DNA from: Planctomycetota bacterium
GTDB taxonomy: Bacteria; Planctomycetota; UBA1135; UBA2386
Length of the DNA: 35,377 nt
Assembly (NCBI GenBank): GCA_020425925.1
Contig: JAGQRB010000767.1
Coordinates: forward strand, 1-35,377
Reading direction: 5' to 3'
Shown here: positions 16,754-25,376 of the stretch, in pieces
How positions within the stretch are numbered: position 1 is the stretch's first letter
How the letters are laid out: every line of letters begins with the position of its first letter
The notes under the pieces: model-generated
What the model was told of the DNA's origin: nothing
The model's input: the letters and a program-made list of their open reading frames with translations, nothing else
The model's database searches: none
Program-made: the position numbers and the translations under genes

Positions 16754-17832
16754 CAGCGCGAGCGCCGGGGATCGCCGTCGTCGTGCACCAACGGCCAGAC
16801 GATCCACGATCGCAGCACGAACCAGACCGCGTCGATCGCGACGGTCACGGGCGTGAGCGCGAGCTTCATCGCGAGATTGCGCGCGATCGCATGTTCGGTC
16901 GTGCCGTCGAGCTCGTCGAACACGAGATGGCCGCGCCCGAGCAACGCGAGGTCGGCCAACGGCCGCGGAATCTCGGGGTAGATCAGCCACTCCGAGCGGT
17001 GGTGCAGACGACCGGTCGCGGCATCCCGGTCGAAACAGCTGCGCAGCCAGACCAGATCGGGCCGCAGCGAGTAGAAGGCGCGGTTCCGGCCGGCCGATGG
17101 CGCGACGACGGCGACCAGCCGGAGGTGCCGCAGCAGCTCGAGGTGGCCCGCGAACGGCTCGTCCATGGTCAGATCGCGCAGCATCCGTGCACGAGTCGCC
17201 GCGTCGAGCAAATTGCCGTGCTCGTCGAGCCAGGCACAGCCGACGAGGCGGTCGGCGGCATCGGCCGGTGCCAGCCATTCGCGTGCATCGATCGTACGCA
17301 AGCGCTGCTCGCACTCGCCCAGCAGATCCCCCGAGCCGCCGGCCCGTGCAGGATCGGACAACAATGCGTGAGGATCGAACGTGCGGATCGCAGCCGCGAA
17401 GCCAGCCGGCAGGGCGGCGGGCGCGATCGGTGTGCCGATCGCCCCCCCCTTGTCCCGGAGCGTGACGTCGAGCTCGGCGCGGAAATCGAGATCGCGGTCG
17501 ATGCGCCGCCGGAACGCCCCGGCGTCGACGTTCTCGACCTCGAAGCGGTCGGGCGACCCGAGCACCGCCCAGACCTCGGCGGCGCCGTGGACCGGCACCA
17601 GCCGCCAGCGCGAGATCGGCAGCGCGGCCGAGCGATCGACGTCGGCGACGAGCGTACGGCGGTCAGGCTCGGCACGCAGCGCGAGACCGGCCTCGACCCG
17701 CCGGGTCGATTCGACGGCGAGGCTCGAACCGGGCTCGATGCCCCAGAGCGTGCGCGTGACGCATCCGCACGAGAGCAGCAGGCCGGCGATCCAGGGCGCA
17801 GAGCGCAGCTGCCCGGGCACGCGAGAGGCCAT
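16753..17832 (-). CDS. lipoprotein of unknown function
   Basis: This is a 359-residue protein with a lipoprotein signal (MASRVPGQLRSAPWIAGLLLSCGC), with lipobox Cys at about 22-24. The early mature part is beta-rich (LVADVDRSAALPISRWRLVP), then mostly helical with several conserved-looking Trp and Cys (CAWLDEHGN, LVWLRSCFDRD). A hydrophobic segment near the C-terminus (ALTPVTVAIDAVWFVLRSW) resembles the tail of small YceK-type lipoproteins, but the protein is far longer and I do not assign it. ATG 17832 is the first Met giving a signal peptide. It is divergent from the UDP-sugar dehydrogenase gene, 83 nt apart, so the two may share a control region. Confidence 0.65.
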   Translation of the reverse strand: MASRVPGQLRSAPWIAGLLLSCGCVTRTLWGIEPGSSLAVESTRRVEAGLALRAEPDRRTLVADVDRSAALPISRWRLVPVHGAAEVWAVLGSPDRFEVENVDAGAFRRRIDRDLDFRAELDVTLRDKGGAIGTPIAPAALPAGFAAAIRTFDPHALLSDPARAGGSGDLLGECEQRLRTIDAREWLAPADAADRLVGCAWLDEHGNLLDAATRARMLRDLTMDEPFAGHLELLRHLRLVAVVAPSAGRNRAFYSLRPDLVWLRSCFDRDAATGRLHHRSEWLIYPEIPRPLADLALLGRGHLVFDELDGTTEHAIARNLAMKLALTPVTVAIDAVWFVLRSWIVWPLVHDDGDPRRSR

Positions 17833-17915
17833 CGCGTCACCTTAGCGCAGCCGCGCCGCCGGCGTTGCGGAACCTCCACTCGCACTGGCCAGAATGCCGA
17901 TGCTCCGATACGCCT

Positions 17916-19268
17916 ATGAGCTCAACCCCCATGGTCGGAACCAGCTCCCCCGCCTCCCAGCTCGAGGCCCGCATCCGCGACCGCACGGCGACGATCGGAA
18001 TCGTCGGCCTCGGCTACGTCGGACTCCCCCTGCTGCGCGCGTTCTTCCGCGCCGGCTTCCCCGTGCTCGGCTACGACGTCGACCAGTCCAAGGTCGACAT
18101 GCTCGAGCGCGGCGAGTCGTACCTCAAACACCTCGGCGAGGACTTCGTGCGCGACTTCGCGTCGTCGGAGAAGTTCCGCGCGACGTCCGATCCGGCCATG
18201 CTCGCCGAGGCCGACGCCATCATCCTCTGCGTGCCGACCCCGCTCGGCAGACACGGCGAGCCGGACATGAGCTACATCGAGCGCTCGAGCGCGATGGTCG
18301 CGGAGATCCTGCGCAAGGGCCAGCTGGTGTCACTCGAGTCGACCACCTACCCCGGCACGACGCGCGGCGACATGCAGCCGATCCTCGAGCGCAGCGGACT
18401 CCGGTCCGGCACCGACTTCTTCGTCGCCTACAGTCCCGAGCGCGAGGATCCGGGCCGCAAGGACCACAGCACGCAGTCGATCCCGAAGCTCGTCGGCGGC
18501 CTCGACGAGACCAGCACGAACCTCGCAGTCGAGCTCTACTCAGCCGCGATCGCGGAGGTCGTCCGCGTCGATTCGGCCGAGGTCGCCGAGGCGGCGAAGC
18601 TGCTCGAGAACATCTACCGCTGCGTCAACATCGCGCTCGTCAACGAGCTCAAGCCGGTGCTGGCGGCGATGGACATCGACATCTGGAAGGTGATCCGCGC
18701 CGCGAGCACGAAGCCGTTCGGCTTCCAGGCCTTCTACCCGGGTCCGGGGCTCGGCGGACACTGCATCCCGATCGATCCCTACTACCTGACCTGGAAGGCC
18801 CGCGAGTTCGGCCACCACACCCGCTTCATCGAGCTCGCGGGCGAGGTCAACAACTCGATGCCGCACTACGTGATCAAGCGCACCACCGACGGCCTGAACG
18901 AGGCCGGCAAGCCGCTCCGCGGCAGCAAGGTGCTCGTCATCGGGCTGGCCTACAAGCCCGACGTCGATGACGTGCGCGAGACGCCCGCGGCCGAGATCAT
19001 CAAGATGCTGTTCGAACACGGCGCCGACGTCAGCTACCACGATCCGCACGTGCCGCTGTTCGCCGGCATGCGCAAGTACATGGAATACCGCATGCACTCG
19101 GTGCCATTGACGGATGCGAGCGTCCGGGCCGCGGACTGCGTCCTGATCGTGACGAACCACTCGGCCGTCGATTGGAAAATGATCGCCGACCATGCAACGC
19201 TCGTCGTCGATTCGCGCAATGCGATGCATGAGCACCTCCCGATTCGCGGCCGCTACGTGCAGGCCTGA
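17916..19268 (+). CDS. nucleotide-sugar dehydrogenase, WbpA-type
   Basis: This is a 450-residue protein from ATG 17916; ATG 17931 is an alternative five codons in. It is a UDP-glucose/UDP-GlcNAc 6-dehydrogenase family member. The NAD-binding GLGYVG lies at 31-36, LCVPTPL at 104-110 and ESTTYPGTT at 141-149. The EREDPG segment (176-181) is followed by a conserved Lys/Glu patch. The active site is GPGLGGHCIPIDPYYL with catalytic Cys283. The central dimerisation domain (AEAAKLLENIYRCVNIALVN) and C-terminal Rossmann domain (VLVIGLAYKPDVDDVRETPA) are complete. The SPEREDPG and GGHCIPIDP variants favour the WbpA/UDP-GlcNAc dehydrogenase group, which makes uronic acid precursors for surface polysaccharide. 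No other polysaccharide gene is adjacent; the glycosyltransferases at 22.5-24.7 kb are the nearest. Confidence 0.93.
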   Translation: MSSTPMVGTSSPASQLEARIRDRTATIGIVGLGYVGLPLLRAFFRAGFPVLGYDVDQSKVDMLERGESYLKHLGEDFVRDFASSEKFRATSDPAMLAEADAIILCVPTPLGRHGEPDMSYIERSSAMVAEILRKGQLVSLESTTYPGTTRGDMQPILERSGLRSGTDFFVAYSPEREDPGRKDHSTQSIPKLVGGLDETSTNLAVELYSAAIAEVVRVDSAEVAEAAKLLENIYRCVNIALVNELKPVLAAMDIDIWKVIRAASTKPFGFQAFYPGPGLGGHCIPIDPYYLTWKAREFGHHTRFIELAGEVNNSMPHYVIKRTTDGLNEAGKPLRGSKVLVIGLAYKPDVDDVRETPAAEIIKMLFEHGADVSYHDPHVPLFAGMRKYMEYRMHSVPLTDASVRAADCVLIVTNHSAVDWKMIADHATLVVDSRNAMHEHLPIRGRYVQA

Positions 19269-19293
19269 CGGACGTCCGTATAAGATCGGGCCG

Positions 19294-20088
19294 ATGAGGC
19301 CCGCGAACCCTTCGGACCACCGGACACAGCGCGCCCGCGTCGCGCGCCTCCTGCTCGGCATTCTCGCCTTGGCATCGACGAGTGCGGGTATCGCCGCCCA
19401 GGAGGGCTATCGCAGCAACTTCCGGTTCGACATCGCCGGTGGCTTCGGCCGGGTCGCCCACGAGACCGATGGCTCGGCAACCGACGGTGACACCGGGGGT
19501 GCGTTCGGGCGCCTGCGGTTCGAGGGCGTCGGCGACCAGGGCTTCGGCGGCGGCATCCGCCTCGAGGCCTGGGGCTCCGACGACGATCTGTTCGTCGACG
19601 AGGGGTTCCAGGCCGAGGAGGCGCGCGCCAGCGACCTGTTCGCGCACTTCACCTACCGGTTCGAGCGCGGCCCGTTCCGGATGCCTGCCCGCATCGGGTT
19701 CATGGCGCACCACTACGAACTCGAGAACGTCGCCAGCGGCGTCACGACCCTCGAGGTCGATTCGTTCGGCCCGCGCTTCGAGGTCGCTCCCGAATACGTG
19801 TTCAACCGCGGCGACGTCGTCGAGTTCTCGGTCTACGGCGAGCTCGGCATCGCGGCGGCCTACTCGAACGTCGAGACCTCGTCGTTCTCGAACGATTTCG
19901 ACTCGTCGTCGGCGTTCTGGTTTGCCGAGGTCGGCGGCCGCATGCGGATCGAGTTCGCCGAGTTCGGCCTCGGCTTCATCACGCACGGGATCTACACCGA
20001 CGAGAGCGACACCGAGAACGGCAACTTCGTGCGCGCGTTCGGCGCCGACTTCGCCGGCGTGGTGTTCTCGGCGGCGATCGTGTTCTGA
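19294..20088 (+). CDS. outer-membrane beta-barrel protein
   Basis: This is a 264-residue protein; ATG 19294 gives a signal peptide (VARLLLGILALASTSAGIAAQ). The mature chain alternates aromatic and small residues in amphipathic strands: NFRFDIAGGFGRVAHE, GAFGRLRFEGVGDQGFGGGI, DLFAHFTYRFERGP, EFSVYGELGIAAAYS, FWFAEVGGRMRIEF, EFGLGFITHGIY. It ends FSAAIVF, with the C-terminal Phe typical of outer-membrane barrels. About eight to ten strands fit. It starts 25 nt after the UDP-sugar dehydrogenase stop on the same strand and may be cotranscribed. It is convergent with the cytochrome gene. The function is not known. Confidence 0.8.
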   Translation: MRPANPSDHRTQRARVARLLLGILALASTSAGIAAQEGYRSNFRFDIAGGFGRVAHETDGSATDGDTGGAFGRLRFEGVGDQGFGGGIRLEAWGSDDDLFVDEGFQAEEARASDLFAHFTYRFERGPFRMPARIGFMAHHYELENVASGVTTLEVDSFGPRFEVAPEYVFNRGDVVEFSVYGELGIAAAYSNVETSSFSNDFDSSSAFWFAEVGGRMRIEFAEFGLGFITHGIYTDESDTENGNFVRAFGADFAGVVFSAAIVF

Positions 20089-20117
20089 CGAACCGACCGC
20101 CACCGAGACGAGGGCCG

Positions 20118-22448
20118 CTAGCGGAAGTGCACCTCGAGACCCGGGGTCGCGCGGTAGCCGCGCGGCGCGGCCGGATCGAGGTGGAAGCCCTGCGCGGTCA
20201 GGTCGAAGTCGGGGAAGCCGTTCGGCACCGTGATGGTGTGCGACGCCGTCCCGTTGTTCAGCAGCAGCAGCGGCGAGTTCGCGAGCAGCGTCGCGACCCG
20301 GAAGGTGCAGCCGTCCGTACCGAGCTCGACCAGGCCGCGACCGTAGCCGAGCGCGATCAGCGCCGGTCCGGTCGGCAGACCGTCCGCGAGCACGAGGTCG
20401 ACCTGCTGGCCACCGGTCGGGCAACCGACCGCGCTCAGCGTCGGAACGTCGCCGCCGACACCGCCGCAGCCGAAGCCGAACGACTCGGCCGAGCCGGCGC
20501 AGGTCGCCGGCTGCACGTCGATCGTGACCGTGCCGCGGTTGCTGTTGCTCTCACCGTCGGCCGCCGCGTAGGTGAACGAGTCGGTGCCGACGTAGCCGTC
20601 GCGCGCGCGGTAGACCGCGTTCGCGCCGTCGAACGCCACGGCGCCGTGCTGCGGCTGGTCGACGATGCGCAGCGTCGTCGGATCCGAGTTCGGATCGGTG
20701 GCGGTCAGCGTCAGCGCCAGCGGCTGGTCGGTCGGCGTCGACTCGCTGCGGTTCGCCACCACCGGCGGCGAGTTGTTGTTCGAGTGTTCGTTGTTCGGGC
20801 CGTTGTGGCAGTCGTAGCAACCGACCTCGTAGCCCTTCCAGAAGTTGCGCTGACCGAACTGCGTGCTGACCGAGCGATCGGCGAGGGCGCGCGACAGCAC
20901 GGTGCCGCGGTAGTCGGTGCCGTGGCACGGACGGCAGCTCGCGGTGCCCATCTGCTCGGCGACGTCCTGGTGCTTGCCGACCCAGAACTGGCCGGTCGGG
21001 TGCATGCCGTGCGGGCCGATCAGCTGGTTGTCCTCGAGGTTGCTGTGGCACGCCGAGCACTCGACGATCGTGCCGGCGTGGCCCTGCGCGTCGATGCTCT
21101 GCAGGTTGTCGTTGGCCTCCGAGGACGGGAAGATCGCGTGCGTCGAGCCGTGGCACGCCGAGCACTCGAGCTCGCCGTGCCCGGTCGAGAAGCGGTAGAG
21201 CGAGTAGCCCGCCGCCGGCGTGTCGGGGTCGGTCGCGAAGCGCTGGTTCGTGGTCGTGCGCAGGTGGCCCGGCGCGTCGAACGCGTCGGCGAAGCGGATC
21301 GCGCCCGCGTTCGACACCGCGTCACCGGTGTGGCAGGCCTGGCAGTTCGGCTCCTCGAGCCAACCGGTGCGGCCCGGATGGCCGACGGCCATCATGCCCT
21401 CGTGGCAGTTCTGGCACGACATCATCGACTCGCCGTCGGCGCCGATCGCCTTGCCCATCGCGCCGCGCAGGCAGCGCGTGCGCGCGCCCGGGTGGCAGGT
21501 GTAGCACGACGTGCGGTCGTCGACGTTGGCGAGCAGGCGCCCGTCGGGCAGCCGCACGTTGCCGTGCAGCGTGTGCATCGCACTGGTCATCGACGGCACG
21601 CCGGGCTGGCCGTTGGCACCGAGCGCGACACTGGCGTGGCAGGCCGCGCAGAGTACTGCGGTGTTCTGGTTGACCGCGGTGTCGTATAGGCCGCTCGGCG
21701 AGTAGCCGAGCGCCGCCAGCGCCGCGGTGTAGACCGGCTGGCCGCCGTGACGATCGTCGTGCAACTTGAGGATGTTGACCCGGTCGTCGATCGCCGTCGG
21801 GGCGTAGAGCCAGCCGTTCGCCGGCCGTGCCGCGGGGTTGCCGCCCGACGCGTGGCAGCCGGAACACGCCACCTCGCCCGACACCGGCAGCACGATGCGG
21901 GTGCTGGCGACCTGCTGGCCGGCGCCGTTGCGCGCGACGAGGCGCATCATCGGATAGGGATTGACGACGAGGTTGTCGTCCGTCGGCGTGATCGGCACGC
22001 CGGTGGCCTCCCAATCGGCGATCGACGGGTTGAAGCCCATGCTCTGCGGCGTGTTCGCAGCGCCCGGCATACGGAAGCCGGCGAGGCCCTCGTCGACCGG
22101 CAGGTTGACGCCGAACAGCGCCGGCGCGTGCTGCCAGAACTCGGTCTTGCCGATCGAGCTCTTGTTGATCGAGCCGTTCGGATCGGCGACGGCCTCGTAG
22201 GTCACGGTGTAGTTGCCGCCGGTGACGAGCTGGCCACCGACGACGAGCTGGGCATGGAACGTGTTGAACGGCGGCAGGATGGAGAAGATCGAGAAGTCGT
22301 TGTCCATGCAGTGCATGCCGAGGTCGTTCCAGCCGAGCAGACGCGGCGGACCTTGGGCGAGCAGGCGCGGAACGGGCAGACAGGCGACGGCGGCGAGCAG
22401 GACACCCGCGCCGCGCGGAGAGAGTGTGGATCGGGGACGGGCAGACAT
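20118..22448 (-). CDS. secreted nine-heme cytochrome with Ig-like domain and C-terminal module
   Basis: This is a 776-residue protein with signal peptide MSARPRSTLSPRGAGVLLAA, cleaved near AQ at 31-32. ATG 22448 has a GGAG ribosome binding site 8 nt upstream. The N-terminal domain (about 33-190) begins LLGWNDLGMHCMDNDFSIFS and is beta-rich. Nine CxxCH motifs lie at residues 195, 267, 315, 345, 369, 429, 464, 505 and 544 (first Cys). Residues 562-648 form a cadherin/Big-like Ig domain (PTDQPLALTLTATDPNSDP, GTDSFTYAAADG). Residues 655-776 are the shared secreted-protein module starting SFGFGCGG and ending LEVHFR. It is probably a periplasmic or surface electron carrier or multiheme redox enzyme. 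The stop codon is TAG. Confidence 0.9.
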   Translation of the reverse strand: MSARPRSTLSPRGAGVLLAAVACLPVPRLLAQGPPRLLGWNDLGMHCMDNDFSIFSILPPFNTFHAQLVVGGQLVTGGNYTVTYEAVADPNGSINKSSIGKTEFWQHAPALFGVNLPVDEGLAGFRMPGAANTPQSMGFNPSIADWEATGVPITPTDDNLVVNPYPMMRLVARNGAGQQVASTRIVLPVSGEVACSGCHASGGNPAARPANGWLYAPTAIDDRVNILKLHDDRHGGQPVYTAALAALGYSPSGLYDTAVNQNTAVLCAACHASVALGANGQPGVPSMTSAMHTLHGNVRLPDGRLLANVDDRTSCYTCHPGARTRCLRGAMGKAIGADGESMMSCQNCHEGMMAVGHPGRTGWLEEPNCQACHTGDAVSNAGAIRFADAFDAPGHLRTTTNQRFATDPDTPAAGYSLYRFSTGHGELECSACHGSTHAIFPSSEANDNLQSIDAQGHAGTIVECSACHSNLEDNQLIGPHGMHPTGQFWVGKHQDVAEQMGTASCRPCHGTDYRGTVLSRALADRSVSTQFGQRNFWKGYEVGCYDCHNGPNNEHSNNNSPPVVANRSESTPTDQPLALTLTATDPNSDPTTLRIVDQPQHGAVAFDGANAVYRARDGYVGTDSFTYAAADGESNSNRGTVTIDVQPATCAGSAESFGFGCGGVGGDVPTLSAVGCPTGGQQVDLVLADGLPTGPALIALGYGRGLVELGTDGCTFRVATLLANSPLLLLNNGTASHTITVPNGFPDFDLTAQGFHLDPAAPRGYRATPGLEVHFR

Positions 22449-22562
22449 GGATTGGCTCCGGAAAAGGCGGCGAGACCGAGACGTATCCGTGTCTACGTCA
22501 CGTCTTCGTCATCCCGGGCGACCAAAGCCGTCAATCCGGCCGAGTCGTAGTGACTTTATTAT
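22449..22562 (-). promoter_or_regulatory. upstream region of the cytochrome gene with small inverted repeat
   Basis: This 114-nt interval is noticeably less GC-rich at its distal end. It holds the cytochrome ribosome binding site and an inverted repeat gacgta (22480-22485)/tacgtc (22494-22499) with an 8-nt spacer, followed by two more cgtc units. A TTGACG hexamer is present on the minus strand near 22,530, but no convincing -10 element lies at the right distance. Confidence 0.3.
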
Positions 22563-23309
22563 TCAGGTCACAAATCGATACTTGACGATCGCGGCGATCG
22601 CCGCGATCCCGTCGCGCCACGTTATCTTCTTCCCTTCGCTATACTTACGTCCCTGATAGCGGATCGGGACCTCCCAGATGCCCACCGGCAGCCTCGCGAC
22701 CTTGGCGGTGAGCTCGGGCTCGACCGTGAACCGCCGGCTATCGATCACGATCTGCTCGAGCACACTCCGCCGGAAGCACTTGTAGCAGGTCTCCATGTCG
22801 GTGAGGTTGAGACCGGTGAAGAGGTTGCTGAGGAAGGTCAGCAGGCGGTTCCCGAAGTAGTGATAGAACTGGTCGCGCTCGCGGCCGGGGTCGCGATGGT
22901 CGACCAGGTAGCGCGAGCCGTACACCACGTCGGCGCGGTCCTCGAGGATCGGCGCGATCAGGGTCGGGTAGTCGCCGGGGTCGTATTCCAGATCGGCGTC
23001 CTGGACGACCACGAGGTCGCCCTTCGCCGCCAGGAATCCGGTGCGCAGCGCCGCGCCCTTGCCGCGATTGTGCGGATGCTCGAGCACGCGCACGTCGTCC
23101 GGGTACTCGGCGGCGAGCTCGGCGAGGATCTTGCGGCTGTCGTCGACGCTGCCGTCGTCGACCAGGATGAGTTCCTTCGGCAGCGGCACGGCGCGCACCG
23201 CGGTGACGATGTCACGCAGCGTCGCCTGCTCGTTGTAGACGGGCATGACGACGCTGAGCAGGAAGCCCGCGGGCAGGGGCAGCGGCGAATCGGTCGCGGT
23301 CGGGTTCAC
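22563..23309 (-). CDS. DPM1-like GT2 polyprenyl-phosphate glycosyltransferase
   Basis: This is a 248-residue protein starting at GTG 23309, which overlaps the stop of the upstream gene as GTGA; the long in-frame extension is antisense/alternate-frame noise. GT2 motifs are LLSVVMPVYNEQATL, ELILVDDGSVDDS, NRGKGAALRTGF and the DXD-type VVQDADLEYDP (Asp104, Asp106). They are followed by DVVYGSRY and an acceptor-region TDMETCYKCFRR with RFTVEPELTAKVAR. This is the family that transfers a sugar from a nucleotide to dolichyl- or undecaprenyl-phosphate. There is no C-terminal membrane segment, so it would work at the inner face of the membrane. It probably feeds the GT-C enzyme encoded immediately upstream. 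Confidence 0.92.
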   Translation of the reverse strand: MNPTATDSPLPLPAGFLLSVVMPVYNEQATLRDIVTAVRAVPLPKELILVDDGSVDDSRKILAELAAEYPDDVRVLEHPHNRGKGAALRTGFLAAKGDLVVVQDADLEYDPGDYPTLIAPILEDRADVVYGSRYLVDHRDPGRERDQFYHYFGNRLLTFLSNLFTGLNLTDMETCYKCFRRSVLEQIVIDSRRFTVEPELTAKVARLPVGIWEVPIRYQGRKYSEGKKITWRDGIAAIAAIVKYRFVT

Positions 23310-24721
23310 GCGGGCTCCGGATCTTGCCGCCTCGGCCAGCCCGCGGCAAGGCACGCGCCGAGCAGCACGACCGCGGCGGGCAGCAGCTGGAACAGCACCC
23401 GCAGATACGACGTGTCGAGGTGGAACCGGAGCGGCAGGAAGCTGCCGACGTAGACCAGGTGCAGGCCGGCGAGGCTGCCGAACAGTGCGAGCAGCGGCAG
23501 CGCCAGTTCGCGACCGAACGCGCGTCGCGGCACCACGATGGCGGCGAACAGCAGCAGGCCGAAGACCGCGTGCGAATGCTCGAGCGCCGCGACGGCCCGC
23601 GCCGCCTCGCCGGCCAGCAGCGGCACGCGTTCGCGCCACTGCTCGGCCATCAACGCGAACATCGACTTGCCGGTCGGGTTGGCGCCGAAGAGATCGCTCT
23701 TCATGCCGAAGCGGCGATTCCACATCGTCGTGTTCACGGCAACCAGGATCGGTGGCAACAACAGCGCGAGGTTGCGGCCCACGAGCCCGCCGCACAACGG
23801 CTCGCGTCGCAGCAACCAGCGCGCGATCGGCAGCGCGAGCGCGAGGCTCGCGAGATAGAGCGTCGCTTCGTTCTTCGACGCCAGTGCGAACGCGAACCCG
23901 AGCGCCGCGAGCCAGGCGAACGCGCGCGGACCGCCGGAGCGCCAGCGCAGGAACGCATCGAGCGCGACGACGACGCCGAACGCGACCATGCCATCGGCAT
24001 AGGCCGTGCGGCACAGATCCCGGAACTCGGGCTCGAGCAGCACGAGCGCAGCCAGCATCGCCGCGAGAATCGGCGCGACCAGACGCCGCAGCGCCGCCGC
24101 GGTGGCAACGAACAGCGCGACGTCGCAGAGCTGAATCGGCCAGCGATTCGCGAACTGCTCGAAGTCGGGCACGCCGGTGAGCGCATAGACCCAGGCCTGC
24201 AGCCACGGGTTGAGCTGCGGATAGTCGGGGTGCAGGTTCCAGACCTGCGCCGCCGCGAAGCCCGGGCCGCCGTAGGAACCGTCCCAGTCGACGAGCAGCG
24301 ACTTCGCCTTCAGCGACCAGATGTTGCCTTCGTCGCCCTCGAGGCACGGTCGATCGAAGCCGACGAGCGCGAACCAGAGACAGAACAGCACGCCGACCGC
24401 GACGAACGCGTGGAACCACGCCGGCGTCGGCGGCACGGCGCTCGCCGATGCCGCGGCCGCGCGCCGGCGTGCCCCGAGCAGCCGAGGGACGAGCAGCAGC
24501 AGACCGAGGGCGGGCAACGGCGCCGCCCACCACACACCGACCGGCAGTCCGATCTCGCGGCAGAGGCGCAGCAACGCCGCGAGCGCGAGGCATCCCAGCA
24601 GCCAGCTCCAGGCCGGGAACCCGATCCGATCGTCGCGGTGGCGCAGCCCGAGCAGGCGCAGCAACAGGATCCCGAGCAGCAGCGGCACCGCGAGCGACCA
24701 CGACAGCGCGAGCGGGTTCAT
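23306..24721 (-). CDS. GT-C membrane glycosyltransferase
   Basis: This is a 471-residue polytopic protein with about 10-12 hydrophobic segments, the first at residues 3-25 (PLALSWSLAVPLLLGILLL). The first large outside loop carries RPCLEGDEGNIWSLKAKSLL, with the acidic pair expected of GT-C (PMT/ArnT-like) enzymes that use polyprenyl-phosphate sugars. LNPWLQAWVYALTG and LASKNEATLYL are further GT-C-like features. ATG 24721 overlaps the stop of the upstream gene as ATGA, and the stop overlaps the GT2 start as GTGA. The tight chain supports one pathway: GT2 loads the lipid carrier and this enzyme transfers the sugar outside the cytoplasm. The acceptor is unknown. Confidence 0.85.
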   Translation of the reverse strand: MNPLALSWSLAVPLLLGILLLRLLGLRHRDDRIGFPAWSWLLGCLALAALLRLCREIGLPVGVWWAAPLPALGLLLLVPRLLGARRRAAAASASAVPPTPAWFHAFVAVGVLFCLWFALVGFDRPCLEGDEGNIWSLKAKSLLVDWDGSYGGPGFAAAQVWNLHPDYPQLNPWLQAWVYALTGVPDFEQFANRWPIQLCDVALFVATAAALRRLVAPILAAMLAALVLLEPEFRDLCRTAYADGMVAFGVVVALDAFLRWRSGGPRAFAWLAALGFAFALASKNEATLYLASLALALPIARWLLRREPLCGGLVGRNLALLLPPILVAVNTTMWNRRFGMKSDLFGANPTGKSMFALMAEQWRERVPLLAGEAARAVAALEHSHAVFGLLLFAAIVVPRRAFGRELALPLLALFGSLAGLHLVYVGSFLPLRFHLDTSYLRVLFQLLPAAVVLLGACLAAGWPRRQDPEPA

Positions 24722-25281
24722 CGCGGCTGCACGAAGCGCCAGAGCCGCAGGCGGCCGGCACCGCCGACCCGCGCGTCGTGGACGAGTTGCCAGTCACCGC
24801 CGACCGCGAGCGCGACCGGTTGCTGCGTGCCATCGAGCACGAACAGCCGGCCGGCGAACTCGGGCGCGAGCTTCTGCCGCAGCTCGTCGGCATCGCGCGC
24901 GAAGTGCACGTCGCGCGGCGTCGGATAGAGCAGGTTCTTGACGCGTTCGAACAGCGTGCGCACCAGCCGCGCCGGTGCCCCGCGCGGATCCTCGGCGTCG
25001 AGTTCGAACTCGGCACCGCCGTACGGGCTGTAGAGCACGAGCCGGCCGCCCTCCGGCACGGCACCCCGGATCGCGGCTTCGAGTGCCGGCGGGATCCCGC
25101 TCGCGCGCGCGATCCGTTCGACGGCAGGCTCGGTGAGCGCGGTTCCGACCGCAGCCGACTTGTCGATCACGCGCCCGCCGGCCGCGAAGGCGAGGAACGG
25201 CAGCTTCACGGCGAGCACGACGACGCCGACCGCAAGCAAACGCCGGGGGCGGTCGTTCAGCTGGTCGCGAAACACGGTCAT
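24718..25281 (-). CDS. membrane-anchored protein in glycosyltransferase operon
   Basis: This is a 187-residue protein from ATG 25281 (MTVFRDQLNDRPRRLLAVGV), which has AGGG six bases upstream. ATG 25380 is an alternative (220 residues) that overlaps the previous stop as ATGA but lacks a ribosome binding site. A single hydrophobic anchor (LLAVGVVVLAVKLPFLAFAA) is followed by an external domain of about 150 residues. That domain includes IPPALEAAIRGAVPEGGRLV, LYSPYGGAEFELDAED, LLYPTPRDVHFARDADELRQ and a closing GGDWQLVHDARVGGAGRLRL. The family is not recognised. By position it is probably an accessory of the GT-C enzyme; the ATGA overlap with it implies coupled synthesis in similar amounts. Confidence 0.65.
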   Translation of the reverse strand: MTVFRDQLNDRPRRLLAVGVVVLAVKLPFLAFAAGGRVIDKSAAVGTALTEPAVERIARASGIPPALEAAIRGAVPEGGRLVLYSPYGGAEFELDAEDPRGAPARLVRTLFERVKNLLYPTPRDVHFARDADELRQKLAPEFAGRLFVLDGTQQPVALAVGGDWQLVHDARVGGAGRLRLWRFVQPR

Positions 25282-25376
25282 CTGGGCCCTGGCGTAGCGC
25301 AGCGCGCACGCGTGCGCCAGCTCTTCCGGCGGCGGCCGCGCGGAACCCGTCACTGCGACGGATACCGCGAGCAGCG

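Noticed and set aside
20127..21689. Long plus-strand open frame opposite the cytochrome
   Set aside because: The minus strand has nine CxxCH motifs and a signal peptide; the opposite translation is low-complexity Val/Arg/Ala.
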